In this document: positions 1 through 8,718 of the stretch, in pieces
Layout: each line of letters starts with the position of its first letter
Numbering within the stretch: position 1 is the stretch's first letter
From: Metabacillus sp. KUDC1714
GTDB taxonomy: Bacteria; Bacillota; Bacilli; Bacillales; Bacillaceae
Direction: 5' to 3'
DNA length: 64,000 nt
Assembly: GCF_014217835.1 (NCBI RefSeq)
Contig: NZ_CP055263.1
Coordinates: forward strand, 1,116,001-1,180,000
Notes under the pieces: model-generated
Databases searched by the model: none
What the model saw: the letters and a program-made list of their open reading frames with translations, nothing else
What the model was told of the DNA's origin: nothing
Translations under genes and position numbers: made by a program

Positions 1-280
1 CATGCATCATTAAAATTCCAAATTCACGTTTTCTCGTTTTTAAAAAGGTCCCCACGGAATAAAAGACAAAAAAGAAGGAAAAAAAGTACATTATTAATTC
101 AGCTGCTGTCATCAATTGAACAGCAACAGAATTGGTAACCCCTTTTTGGATATCAGGATGAAAAATAAAGAGTGCATAGACAAAAAAGATCATAACAGAG
201 AAAGCACTACTTAAAAAATAGGCAGCATATGTACGTTTATTTCGAATGACATTTCTATAAGCGAATTGTGGAAAGGTCAT
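1..280 (-). CDS. ABC transporter permease, BceB/FtsX type (5' part only)
   Basis: Only the N-terminal 93 or so codons are present; the rest lies beyond the left edge. The visible protein starts MTFPQFAYRNVIRNKRTYAA and has two hydrophobic segments (about residues 18-40 and 58-78), the usual start of a BceB/FtsX-family permease. It overlaps the end of the upstream ATPase gene by about 26 bp, so the two are translationally linked. BceB-type permeases sense and remove cell-wall-active peptides such as bacitracin and signal to the linked histidine kinase. The family follows from neighbourhood and N-terminal pattern; the peptide substrate is unknown. Confidence 0.85.
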   Translation of the reverse strand, partial: MTFPQFAYRNVIRNKRTYAAYFLSSAFSVMIFFVYALFIFHPDIQKGVTNSVAVQLMTAAELIMYFFSFFFVFYSVGTFLKTRKREFGILMMH

Positions 281-1025
281 GACTATTTCCCCCTAACAAA
301 GAAAGCATATCAATAATTTTTTGATAGAAGGTTTGTCTATTCTCACCACAATAAATTTCGTTATAAAGTTTTCCGTCTTTTATAAAAATTACTCGATTGC
401 AATAACTCGCTGCCACTGGATCATGTGTAACCATTAAGGTTGTTGCACCTTCCTCTTTATTAAGGGAAGATAATGTATCCATTACATCTTTAGATGCTTT
501 TGAATCCAAATTACCCGTTGGTTCATCTGCTAAGATAAGCGACGGTTCGTGAATAATAGCCCGTGCGATCGCCGTTCGTTGCATTTGCCCTCCGGAAATT
601 TCATACGTTCGTTTTCCTAGAATTTGTTCGATCCCTAATTTCTTAGCTAAATAGGTAACCTTTTTATCCATCTCTTCAACCTGTTCACCATCTAATGTAA
701 GTGGTAAAACAATATTTTCTTCAACTGTTAAAGTATCTAACAAATTATAATGCTGAAAAACAAAGCCAAGTTCATGCCTTCTAAATAAAGCTGTATCCTT
801 ACGATTCAGGTGATGCGGATTTTTACCATTGATTAAAATTTCACCAGATGTTGGCTGGTCAATCGTTGCAATTAAATTTAGTAAGGTCGTTTTACCACTC
901 CCTGATGGACCCATAATCCCAACAAATTCTTCTTTTTCAATCGAGAAACTAATATTATCTAAAGCAGTCTGCGCAATTTTACCTTCATATATTTTCGTTA
1001 AATGGCGTACTTGTAATATCGACAA
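255..1025 (-). CDS. ABC transporter ATP-binding protein, BceA type
   Basis: About 256 residues, the usual length for a BceA ATPase. Walker A is GPSGSGKTT, the ABC signature is SGGQMQRTAIARA, Walker B is LILADEPTGNLD, and the switch histidine is in MVTHD. It powers the adjoining permease in the membrane. A GTG at 1034 abuts the ribosome site AAGGAG, so the in-frame TTG at 1025, eight bases after AAGGAG, is the better start. Gene order (response regulator, kinase, ATPase, permease) is that of BceRS-BceAB antimicrobial-peptide detoxification modules. A 250-bp repeat separates the kinase from this gene, so the transporter genes probably have their own promoter. Confidence 0.93.
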   Translation of the reverse strand: MSILQVRHLTKIYEGKIAQTALDNISFSIEKEEFVGIMGPSGSGKTTLLNLIATIDQPTSGEILINGKNPHHLNRKDTALFRRHELGFVFQHYNLLDTLTVEENIVLPLTLDGEQVEEMDKKVTYLAKKLGIEQILGKRTYEISGGQMQRTAIARAIIHEPSLILADEPTGNLDSKASKDVMDTLSSLNKEEGATTLMVTHDPVAASYCNRVIFIKDGKLYNEIYCGENRQTFYQKIIDMLSLLGGNSHDLSTIRL

Positions 1026-1119
1026 CCCTTTCACTCCTTGTTAATTCTACCTCATATATTATCTAGAATGGAATGACTCTACCATGTCGTTATATTACAG
1101 TTAGCTTACAATATTGTAA

Positions 1120-1393
1120 GAAAAGCGAAAGCGCCTTGGTCAGCGGCGAGAAACAAGAGCACCCCGTATGAGATAAAGCGAGACTTTCATCAGTGGGTTA
1201 TCTGATGGATAGCGAGACTTATCGGACAATTACGGGCAGTTATATCATTTACTGCCCGTTAATGTGCGGCAAAGGAAACACGAAGAGCGTTAGCGATTCG
1301 ATGTTGACTTATCGTAAGGAGGGGTGTGAAGTTCAGTAGGCGCTAGGCGCTGGAGCTGGACAAGTCGAAAAGCGAAAGCGCCTTGGTCAGCGG
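1120..1393. repeat. intergenic repeat element bounded by 27-bp direct repeats
   Basis: The same 27-bp stretch (beginning GAAAAGCGAAAGCGCC) occurs at 1120-1146 and 1367-1393. The 220 bp between them are unusually GC-rich for this window and contain a perfect hairpin, ACGGGCAGT at 1232-1240 pairing with ACTGCCCGT at 1251-1259. No ORF is credible here. It fills the 400-bp gap between the kinase and ATPase genes. Similar GCGAAAGCGCC elements are, to my knowledge, dispersed in several Bacillus genomes. Confidence 0.75.
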
Positions 1394-1431
1394 TAAAATA
1401 CTTACCATTAAAACTCTAAAAACTTATCATT

Positions 1432-2403
1432 CTAGAACACTATCCGCACAATCGTACCTGAATTCACATCTGATTCTATTTCTACTCGATGACCTAATTT
1501 ATCACAAATTTGTTTTACAAGATAAAGTCCCATTCCTGTAGACTCTTGAAAATCTCGACCATTTTCTCCAGTAAAGTATGGATCGAATACACGTGGTAGG
1601 TCACTTTTTGGGATACCAACCCCTTGGTCGATCACCTCTAAAACAGTTTTATTTTCATTCCGACTACCTCGAAACACAATTTTCTTCCCTTTTTCTACTG
1701 TATACCTAACAGAATTGGTCATAAGTTGTGAAACAACAAAAGAGAGCCATTTTTCATCTGAAACAACTTTTATTGAAGGATCGATAGCAAGTTCAGGGTA
1801 GACTCTATTGCGAATAAATAGACGTTTTTGACTAGAAGTTAATTTCCGAACTAATTCTTTTAACTGAATGGTCTCCACATGAAAATCTCTTTCAAACATA
1901 TCTAGTCTTGAACTAAACAAGACCATCTCTAGCCCCTTTTTTAGACGATCAAGCTCCTCATCAATCGATTCCAAAAGCTCATCCTCTAAATCTTGAATAC
2001 TTAAATGAATAACAGAAATGGGTGTTTTCATTTGATGAACCCATTGATTAATAAATTGGATATGATGATCGAGTTTATGTTTGTATGTATATAGCTCTTG
2101 TTTATAATTTTGCATTTGTTGTTTTTGAAATCGATCCAAGCTTTCGGGTAATGGAGCTGATTGTAATTCGATATTTACATCACTAAGTGAAGAAGGCGGT
2201 GTTGATAGCCTTTTATAAAAAGACCGATTCGTTACATAACGAAGGAATAGGTATCCGATAAATATACATGTACTTAGAAAACAAGCGTATACCATTGTTG
2301 CCCAATGATCAAAACCATCTAGCAAAAAAAGAAGGAGAACAACCAAAAGTTGAATAAAATAAAAGAAGGTTAATGGTAGATGATCACGAATAAACAGTTT
2401 CAT
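1432..2403 (-). CDS. sensor histidine kinase, BceS type (intramembrane-sensing)
   Basis: About 323 residues. Two transmembrane segments lie close together near the N-terminus (about residues 10-55) with almost no extracellular loop, the hallmark of intramembrane-sensing kinases. The phospho-acceptor box is HQMKTPISVIHL, and the ATPase domain has the N box MTNSVRY and G boxes DQGVGIP and GMGLYLV. The ATG at 2403 overlaps the response-regulator stop as ATGA and has GGAG upstream; an in-frame ATG 15 bases earlier has no ribosome site. In this family the BceAB transporter, not the kinase, detects the peptide, and the kinase relays its flux. Confidence 0.93.
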   Translation of the reverse strand: MKLFIRDHLPLTFFYFIQLLVVLLLFLLDGFDHWATMVYACFLSTCIFIGYLFLRYVTNRSFYKRLSTPPSSLSDVNIELQSAPLPESLDRFQKQQMQNYKQELYTYKHKLDHHIQFINQWVHQMKTPISVIHLSIQDLEDELLESIDEELDRLKKGLEMVLFSSRLDMFERDFHVETIQLKELVRKLTSSQKRLFIRNRVYPELAIDPSIKVVSDEKWLSFVVSQLMTNSVRYTVEKGKKIVFRGSRNENKTVLEVIDQGVGIPKSDLPRVFDPYFTGENGRDFQESTGMGLYLVKQICDKLGHRVEIESDVNSGTIVRIVF

Positions 2404-3101
2404 GATTCTATACTCCAATTCGCCTTCAATTGATACCCTTTTCCTCTAACAGTTTGCAATGCATCATTAATATGACACTGTGCCAGCTTCTTACGCACTC
2501 TTGTTATGTAAACATTTAACGTATTGTCATCGACAAAGGCTTGTTCATCCCATATTTTTTCTAGCAAACGGTCACGACTAACTACCCGATCTGCTTTCTT
2601 CATTAACTCTTCTAATATTCTTGCCTCAGTATGACTCAACTCGATCTTTTGTTGCCCAAGCCGTAATTCAAGCCTTTCTACGTCCAAAATCAAACCATTA
2701 ACATTTACATTCCAGCCATTTTGATTTGTTGCATATGAACCATATGCTCTTCTTAAAAGGCTTTTTATTTTTGCAAGAACAATTTCATAATCAAATGGTT
2801 TTGTAATATAATCATCTGCCCCATTCTCCAACGCCATCACTTGATCCATTTTAGCGTCTCTAGCAGATACAAATAAAATTGGGCATGTCGATATTTTCCT
2901 TATTTGCCTACACCAGTAATACCCATCATATTTCGGTAAATTAACATCGAGTAAAACAAGATGTGGTTCAATCTGTTCAAATTGTGGTAAAACTGTATCA
3001 AAGTTTTTAACTGAGTAAGTTTCGTATTCATATTTAGTTAGAAAGTCTTCTAGCAGTGAAACTAGCTTTCCATCATCTTCCACTATAAAAATTTTGAACA
3101 T
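2400..3101 (-). CDS. response regulator, OmpR/BceR type
   Basis: 233 residues when started at MFKIFIVEDD, the ATG at 3101 preceded by GAGGAGATATC; the longer open frame to 3260 has no ribosome site. The receiver domain has the acidic pair ED-D (FIVEDDGK), the phospho-acceptor Asp in LVLLDVNLP and the switch Lys in ITKPFDYE. The C-terminal half is a winged helix (LELRLGQQKIELSHTEARIL, then VYITRVRKKL). It is translationally coupled to the kinase and is expected to activate the adjacent transporter genes. Confidence 0.95.
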   Translation of the reverse strand: MFKIFIVEDDGKLVSLLEDFLTKYEYETYSVKNFDTVLPQFEQIEPHLVLLDVNLPKYDGYYWCRQIRKISTCPILFVSARDAKMDQVMALENGADDYITKPFDYEIVLAKIKSLLRRAYGSYATNQNGWNVNVNGLILDVERLELRLGQQKIELSHTEARILEELMKKADRVVSRDRLLEKIWDEQAFVDDNTLNVYITRVRKKLAQCHINDALQTVRGKGYQLKANWSIES

Positions 3102-3287
3102 GATGATATCTCCTCTACCTTTTGTTATTAGTATGTATTTATTTCCCCAGTGTAAGTATAACTTCAATAGGAAGATGATGGAATTATTTAATGTTAAGAC
3201 TTTCGAAAAATGAAATAGAACACTACAGTAGATTAATATTGCAACGGAGATTAATTTCACTATATGCCAGTGAAGTTAACATCTATA

Positions 3288-3324
3288 TCAAAAAAGAACC
3301 AGTATCTATTGAATACTGATTCTT
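3288..3324 (-). terminator. rho-independent terminator after tatA
   Basis: Positions 3294-3305 pair with 3313-3324 through 12 bp with a single wobble on the minus strand. The minus strand then runs into TTTTT. It lies 120 bp after the tatA stop codon and closes the phosphoesterase-tatA transcript. Confidence 0.7.
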
Positions 3325-3446
3325 GTTTTACGGGGAGTGAAATAGGGTGATGATCAAATTCAAACCTACATTTAGTATATACCGATTTTGAATAATTCAT
3401 ATCGTTTAAACTTTAAACATTGTTTTTTCAAAGCTTTAAAATATTC

Positions 3447-3632
3447 TTACTTAGAATGACGAGTATCTACTTTTTCCTGTTCTTCTGACATTAAATCTTT
3501 TGCTGAATTTTTAAATTCTCTTAATGTATTTCCAAATGCACGACCAATTTCAGGTAGCTTAGATGGCCCAAATATGATAAGAGCAAGAATTAAAAGTAAA
3601 ATGAGACCGGGTACGCCAATATTTTGTAGCAA
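3447..3632 (-). CDS. tatA: TatA family twin-arginine translocase subunit
   Basis: 61 residues: a short N-terminus, one transmembrane helix (about residues 8-22, [13 protein letters not shown]), the hinge [10 protein letters not shown] and an amphipathic helix [18 protein letters not shown], which together define TatA. It forms the protein-conducting part of the Tat system in the plasma membrane and needs a TatC receptor. It lies 70 bp downstream of a gene whose product has a clear Tat signal, recalling the B. subtilis phoD-tatAd-tatCd arrangement, but no tatC is present in the window. Confidence 0.95.
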   Translation of the reverse strand: MLQNIGVPGLILLLILALIIFGPSKLPEIGRAFGNTLREFKNSAKDLMSEEQEKVDTRHSK

Positions 3633-3700
3633 GTTGTTACCTCCAAAAATATGTTTTTTCTACTGGTAAACTTGAAAAATGCTATTTATTCTTCTAGTTG

Positions 3701-4909
3701 TTATCCTTTTATTTTTTCCTTTTCATTAATTAATGGTAGAGGATCGATGCTTTGATCATTCGCAGTTAAATCAATTCCATAATCCTTTGCGAATACCATA
3801 TGCGTATCAACTAGCACGCCCTCTTTATTTTCATCTAAATTGAACACTCTTGCTCCGCGAAGTCTATTTCTTTCAGCACCAGATAGCCCGTAAGTACCAA
3901 ATCCCGTATTACCCGCATATCCAAGCATGATTCCATAATAGTTACCACAATATGTGTTTATATGATCATGGCCACAGAAAACCCCTTTAACGTCACCTCT
4001 ATCTAACATTGCTGAAAACAAGCCACTATTCACCGGACCAGGACATTCGTCTTCATTTCTTTCTCCGACAATATTATGCCTTTTCATTGCAAGATCATGG
4101 CTAGCAGATGTTCTGCTATCAACACTTCCATACCACATAAATCGATGTTCCCATAATGGAATATGAATAAACACAAGTGATGGTACTTTATAGCCGTATT
4201 GCTTTTCAATTCCTTTAGATTTCTCATAGTACCAATTTATTTGATTAAAACGAAGCCAGTCCCATGTAGGGTATCCCTTAAAATCTTGCCCAGCTATTTG
4301 CGATGGGGCATATCTGCCACTATCAAGAAGCCACAGGTTGAACGCAGCATTTTTGCCTTTTGACTGTCTAATGAGGAGGTTCATATTTCCAGTTCCAGTA
4401 ATGCCTTTTTCACCAGGTTCGTTCATATTATATTTGTAACTCATGTAAAATTTCAGCATATCCTCTTCATACATACCACTTTTTGATGAAGAATCTTCAT
4501 CATGATTTCCAAACGTAACTGCCCATTTAATTTTTCTTTCTTCCATTGGCTGAGCCACATTGTTAAGAGCTTGTTTCATCTCTAATTCCGTATCACAGCC
4601 CCCTGTTATACAATCGCCATTAATTACAACAAAATCCGGCTTCTCTGAATCAAGAACTTTCTCCATTAGCTCAATTGTTCTTCGATCAATTCGTTCGTCA
4701 TCTTGAGTATCATTGAATTGGACGACTTTAAACTTTCCATTCGAATTAAATTGAAGTTTCGTATGCTCTTGGCCCTTTGCCTGTACAGTATTGGTCAGTA
4801 AATCACCTGGTAATCCTGTTGTCGCAAGTGTTAAGGCAAGTGTACTCATTCCGCCAATTTTCAAAAAGCTCCTTCTGTCTAACCCTTTGGTATGATCCAT
4901 GTTACTCAT
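3701..4909 (-). CDS. Tat-exported metallophosphoesterase
   Basis: 402 residues. The N-terminus carries a twin-arginine signal (DRRSFLKIGG, then a hydrophobic stretch to about residue 44 ending in VQA), so the folded enzyme is exported. Calcineurin-type metal ligands are visible in order: FNDTQDD, VVINGDCITGG, TFGNHDED, FIHIPLWEHR and CGHDHINTY. The length and motifs fit the Dcr2/purple-acid-phosphatase-like phosphodiesterase group. The following tatA is probably its dedicated translocase subunit. A Tat substrate holding a dinuclear metal centre is expected, because cofactors are loaded before export. The substrate is not known. Confidence 0.9.
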   Translation of the reverse strand: MSNMDHTKGLDRRSFLKIGGMSTLALTLATTGLPGDLLTNTVQAKGQEHTKLQFNSNGKFKVVQFNDTQDDERIDRRTIELMEKVLDSEKPDFVVINGDCITGGCDTELEMKQALNNVAQPMEERKIKWAVTFGNHDEDSSSKSGMYEEDMLKFYMSYKYNMNEPGEKGITGTGNMNLLIRQSKGKNAAFNLWLLDSGRYAPSQIAGQDFKGYPTWDWLRFNQINWYYEKSKGIEKQYGYKVPSLVFIHIPLWEHRFMWYGSVDSRTSASHDLAMKRHNIVGERNEDECPGPVNSGLFSAMLDRGDVKGVFCGHDHINTYCGNYYGIMLGYAGNTGFGTYGLSGAERNRLRGARVFNLDENKEGVLVDTHMVFAKDYGIDLTANDQSIDPLPLINEKEKIKG

Positions 4910-5355
4910 TCCTACCTACCTCCATTTTCTTAATTAATCGGACCCAGTAATCGAAAAATGAAAAAATTTAAGAATTCTTTTTCACACGCCCAACCAAGAC
5001 CAGCTAAAAATACTTAATAAAATAAACTGTCTCTTAGCGTGCTCTTCTTCTACATAGTAGGATAAAAATATTAATAGATTATTAATCATGCTAGAAAGGT
5101 AAGTTAAAAAAACACAGAAAAGACAAAAAACAAAAAAAACACAGAAAGCGACATTCATCCCCTTTCTAATAGAAAACTCTCAAGTTTTTCTAGTAGAAAA
5201 GATAGATAAAATAGATGTTTATTTGTTTTGCTTCAACTGTCATTTTTGTTTAATTTACAAAAGTTAATATATTCGTAGTCTTTTTTTTATATTCAGTTTT
5301 TATAATGGATTAAAACAAAACAAATCAAAAAATCATAAAATGCTCTGGAGGAATA
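4910..5355. other. 446-bp divergent intergenic region
   Basis: AT-rich spacer between the phosphoesterase and the deoR-type gene. It contains an A-rich run with repeats of AAAACACAGAAA around 5108-5150 and the two palindromes listed separately at 5163-5199. No ORF with a ribosome site was found. I looked for PhoP-type TTAACA repeats in front of the phosphoesterase and saw no convincing set. Confidence 0.6.
5163..5199. promoter_or_regulatory. tandem palindromes, candidate operator of the DeoR-type regulator
   Basis: TTTCTAATAGAAA (5163-5175) and TTTCTAGTAGAAA (5187-5199) are each perfect 13-base palindromes of the form TTTCTA-N-TAGAAA. Their centres are 24 bp apart, close to two helical turns. 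They sit about 160 bp upstream of the regulator, consistent with autoregulation. Confidence 0.55.
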
Positions 5356-6150
5356 ATGAATACATCGTATATGACTGAAAGACAAAAAATAATAATAAGA
5401 GAACTCGAGATAAAAAATAAAATTAGTGTCGTAGACTTAGCATTAAAGTTAAACGTAACACCTGAAACGATACGAAAGGATTTAAGCACACTTGAAGCGA
5501 AAAGGAAATTACGGAGAATTCATGGTGGTGCAATCCAATACTTTGGATTAATTAAGGAACCTCATTTCAATAAAAAAGTCGGAATTTCTCACAATCAAAA
5601 AAAATTGATTGGTGAAGCTGCCGCAACGTTCATTATGGATGGAGAAACCGTCGTACTAGATGTAGGGTCAACAACCTTACATATTGCTAGTTCAATTAAG
5701 AATGTTCAAAATGCCACGATAGTGACCAACTCTTTAGCTGCCGCGGAAATTTTAAATAATCGCTTAGAAAACCGCTTATTTGATGGAAAGGTCATTGTCC
5801 TTGGGGGCACAACCAATCCACTGCAACGTTCAATTAGTGGCTCGTTAACAAATATGTTGTTAGAGAATTTTTATTTTGATAAAGCCTTTATATCATGTGG
5901 AGGAGTAAACAAAGATGGAATCTGCGATTTCAATATTGATGAAGCTGCTGCATCTTCAATCATGATTAAAAAAGCAAGCCAAGTTTTTGTTGTAGCCGAT
6001 TCCTCAAAAATGAATCAGAGAGCACTTTTTCAAATCGGTTCATTTTCATCTATCGATTATGTCATAACTGATTCAGAAATGCCCAACGATTGGTCGAAAG
6101 ATGCAATGGTTAGGGGGCTGAATTGGGTAAATGTAGGTGATTCGCAATGA
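5356..6150 (+). CDS. DeoR family transcriptional regulator
   Basis: 264 residues. The N-terminal winged helix-turn-helix reads ERQKIIIRELEIKNKISVVD then LALKLNVTPETIRKDLSTLE, with the DeoR signature RRIHGGA at about residue 57. The C-terminal DeoRC sensor domain has VVLDVGSTTLHIA, TNSLAAAEIL, and VVADSSKM, which bind a phosphorylated sugar or related effector in known members. The ATG at 5356 has GGAGG only four bases upstream, slightly short; the next ATG is too far away. Its stop overlaps the next start as ATGA, so it probably controls the PHP hydrolase gene and perhaps the divergent phosphoesterase. Confidence 0.92.
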   Translation: MNTSYMTERQKIIIRELEIKNKISVVDLALKLNVTPETIRKDLSTLEAKRKLRRIHGGAIQYFGLIKEPHFNKKVGISHNQKKLIGEAAATFIMDGETVVLDVGSTTLHIASSIKNVQNATIVTNSLAAAEILNNRLENRLFDGKVIVLGGTTNPLQRSISGSLTNMLLENFYFDKAFISCGGVNKDGICDFNIDEAAASSIMIKKASQVFVVADSSKMNQRALFQIGSFSSIDYVITDSEMPNDWSKDAMVRGLNWVNVGDSQ

Positions 6151-7148
6151 AAATAGATTACCATGTTCATCTTGAGGAAGGCCCCTATTCATTTCGATGG
6201 TTAGAGAAAACATATCATAATCTATTAACTGGACAACCAATATCAGAATTAAAACATTCGAAACAATGGCTTAGCGAATCCTTGCTTTTGTTATCAGAAA
6301 GAATGGCAAAAGGTGCATATGATCCAAGTTGGCTCGACCTCTATCTAGAGAATGCGAAAAAGAAAGGATTAAAAGAGGTAGGAATTGTCGATCACCTATA
6401 TCGCTTTACAGAAAGCAGGAACTACTTCAAAAAACATATCTTGCTTGACGACAGTCGCCTAGGGTCTTTACAAAAGCAATGGCTCGATCTCGTAATGACA
6501 GAAAGTATGGGTGATTTTGTAAAAGCAATAACAGCTAGTAAAGAAAAATGGGAAAAGCAAGGCATCAAATTAAAAATAGGACTGGAAGCTGATTATTTTG
6601 AAGCTGGAGAGGATGAATTAACAGAAATACTTGGTAAACATGAATGGGATTTTATCCATGGGTCCGTTCATTTTGTTCGCGGATGGGGATTTGATAATCC
6701 TCAAACGAAGGATGAATTTAAAAAATATGATTTATATGAGTTATACAAGGAATTCTTTCAAACTATAGAAAATGCCACAAGGAGCGGCTTGTTTGATTTT
6801 ATCTCCCATTTGGATAATTTAAAGGTTTTCGGATATCGTCCAAATGAATCTGAACTAATACCTCTATATAAAAAGGTCGTAAAGGCTTTGAAGCAAATGA
6901 ATGTAGCTACAGAGATTAATGCTGGTTTATATTACAGGTTCCCAGTAAAGGAAATATGTCCAAATGAAACATTTTTAGATTTGCTGATTGAGGAAAACAT
7001 TCCCTTGCTCATTTCTTCTGATGCTCATTTCCCTGAAGATATCGGTGCTTTCGTACACGAAAATATTGAGATGCTGCAGCAAAAGGGAGTCAAGGAAATT
7101 GCTACTTTTGAAAAGAGAAATCGAGTAATGAAGCCTTTGTCATTGTAA
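6147..7148 (+). CDS. PHP-domain phosphatase/hydrolase (histidinol-phosphatase-like)
   Basis: 333 residues with the PHP metal-binding motifs in order: DYHVHLEEG at the N-terminus, GIVDHLYRF, GLEADYFEAGE, FIHGSVHFV, FISHLDNLKVFG and SSDAHFPEDIG. Such proteins hydrolyse phosphomonoesters with a trinuclear metal site; the HisK/HisJ group acts on histidinol phosphate. No his genes are nearby and the gene is translationally coupled to a DeoR sugar-type regulator, so a phosphosugar or other small phosphoester is an equally good guess. A strong terminator follows. Confidence 0.85.
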   Translation: MKIDYHVHLEEGPYSFRWLEKTYHNLLTGQPISELKHSKQWLSESLLLLSERMAKGAYDPSWLDLYLENAKKKGLKEVGIVDHLYRFTESRNYFKKHILLDDSRLGSLQKQWLDLVMTESMGDFVKAITASKEKWEKQGIKLKIGLEADYFEAGEDELTEILGKHEWDFIHGSVHFVRGWGFDNPQTKDEFKKYDLYELYKEFFQTIENATRSGLFDFISHLDNLKVFGYRPNESELIPLYKKVVKALKQMNVATEINAGLYYRFPVKEICPNETFLDLLIEENIPLLISSDAHFPEDIGAFVHENIEMLQQKGVKEIATFEKRNRVMKPLSL

Positions 7149-7157
7149 AAGCATTCT

Positions 7158-7206
7158 GGATTGAAGGAACCTAGACCCCTTGTGTCCCTTCAATCCTTTT
7201 ATATTT
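7158..7206 (+). terminator. terminator after the PHP hydrolase gene
   Basis: GGATTGAAGG (7158-7167) pairs perfectly with CCTTCAATCC (7187-7196), followed by TTTTATATTTTAT on the plus strand. Confidence 0.85.
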
Positions 7207-7241
7207 TATCCACCATTTCAAAGACTCTGTATTAGTTAATT

Positions 7242-7269
7242 AAGGACTCACCGTATTCGGTAAGTCCTT
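7242..7269 (-). terminator. hairpin, probable terminator of the MFS gene
   Basis: AAGGACTCACCG (7242-7253) pairs with CGGTAAGTCCTT (7258-7269) around a four-base loop, 14 bp after the MFS stop codon. A nearly identical hairpin lies in the same orientation in front of the same gene at 8581-8607. Confidence 0.65.
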
Positions 7270-7282
7270 TAGAAAGTATCGA

Positions 7283-8494
7283 TTATATTGATTTTTGTTT
7301 TAATGGAACGGCATGTGTAGATTTTTCTCTTCCCCATACGACCGATAAAGCTAGACCCAATAATCCGATTGCTCCAGCAAGATAAAATACAGTAGCAAAA
7401 TTGATATTCTGACTAACCGCCCCTGCTGCAAACGGCCCAACAAAAATCCCAATTGCATAGATGGCTTGAAACAATCCCATAGCTGTAGCTCGTTTGTTTA
7501 AAGGGATCGTTTGAATTGCCATCCCCATTAGGAGAGGGATCGTCATTCCTTGAGCATAGCCATTTAACATTTGTGTTACATATAATATCTCAAGATTCGT
7601 AATAAATGGGATGACAGCTGAAAATAGAAATGTCCCTAAAAATCCTACTAGTAAAATAGACCATTTATTAAAGCGATTTAATAAATATCTCCCTGTAATT
7701 ATAGGCGCAACAGCATGTGGGATCATAAAGCTAAAAACAAGTACGATTAAACTGTCCTTTGTCGCCCCAATATTTAAAGCATATGTAGGTGTGAACCCAA
7801 ACATTGTTATAAATAACACTCCATTAGCTAATGCAGATAATAAAGCGACCTTTATGACTAAAGGCTCCTTTATCACATCACGTAATTCTTTGAATTCAAT
7901 TTTTTGATTGCTTGTTTGATTCCCCACTTCTCTTACCCAAAACGACATAACAATACCGATACAACCTAAAATACCGCCTAACCAAAAGGGTGTCTTCCAT
8001 CCCCATTCACTTACAAGATACCCGCTCAACCCCATACTTATTAACTGGGAAGCCACTGTAACAAACTGAATATTCCCCATTGCTTTCGTCGTTTCTTCAG
8101 CTCTAAAGTAGCTTGCATATAAAACTGTAAAAGCAACCCACATTGAAGCAGTAACTCCAGATATCACTCGAGAAGCAAATGCAAAGCTTAAGCTCTCAGT
8201 CAACGCAAACCCAAAACAGCTAATCACACCGGTAACAAGCCCTACAATGATAAAAGGCTTACGAATTTGCATTTTATCAGAGATGATTCCAAGCGGAAAC
8301 CTTAATAAAATCTGCATAATTCCATAGCTACCTGCAATAAATCCAATTAAAGTATAGGCTCCGCCAAGATAATCTAGATATTCAACAAAAATAGGAACAT
8401 AAATATATAACGAAAACCAATAGATAAACGTAATAACGACGAAAAAAAGATGATAGTATAATGAGATTTTTTGAGTAGAATGGTTAGTGTTCAA
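7283..8494 (-). CDS. MFS transporter (drug/sugar efflux type)
   Basis: About 403 residues with twelve predicted transmembrane helices. The loop between helices 2 and 3 has GIISDKMQIRKPFIIVG, the major-facilitator motif A, with a related LLNRFNKWSILLVG between helices 8 and 9. The best start is the TTG at 8494, seven bases after AGGAGG, which gives MNTNHSTQKIS; the longer frame from 8521 has the ribosome site inside it. It stands alone between two matching hairpins. The substrate cannot be told from the sequence; the closest general type is a proton-driven exporter of small molecules. Confidence 0.88.
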   Translation of the reverse strand: MNTNHSTQKISLYYHLFFVVITFIYWFSLYIYVPIFVEYLDYLGGAYTLIGFIAGSYGIMQILLRFPLGIISDKMQIRKPFIIVGLVTGVISCFGFALTESLSFAFASRVISGVTASMWVAFTVLYASYFRAEETTKAMGNIQFVTVASQLISMGLSGYLVSEWGWKTPFWLGGILGCIGIVMSFWVREVGNQTSNQKIEFKELRDVIKEPLVIKVALLSALANGVLFITMFGFTPTYALNIGATKDSLIVLVFSFMIPHAVAPIITGRYLLNRFNKWSILLVGFLGTFLFSAVIPFITNLEILYVTQMLNGYAQGMTIPLLMGMAIQTIPLNKRATAMGLFQAIYAIGIFVGPFAAGAVSQNINFATVFYLAGAIGLLGLALSVVWGREKSTHAVPLKQKSI

Positions 8495-8580
8495 GTTTTG
8501 TCCTCCTGTTCTAAAAAACATGACTAGTATTTACTTCTATAATATTAAGCCTTTTTCCTCTTATTGCTCATTAACACAAA

Positions 8581-8607
8581 ACGGACTCACCGTATTGGTA
8601 AGTCCGT
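8581..8607. repeat. hairpin repeat, second copy
   Basis: ACGGACTCACC (8581-8591) pairs with GGTAAGTCCGT (8597-8607) with one mismatch. The core GGACTCACCGTATT is shared with the hairpin at 7242-7269. No long T-run follows on either strand, so it may be a repeat remnant rather than a terminator. Confidence 0.6.
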
Positions 8608-8718
8608 ATTCTTTATCATTATGACTAAAGAAAAATAGAAATGTATCTACTTAGGTTGGTCTTATTAGAAATTGGTAATTCACCAGAAAATCATGAAGCT
8701 TGTGAACCGATTTTGGAT

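Noticed and set aside
4910..5355. PhoP-type (TTAACA repeat) sites for the Tat-exported phosphoesterase
   Set aside because: No set of properly spaced repeats was found on either strand, so phosphate control cannot be claimed.
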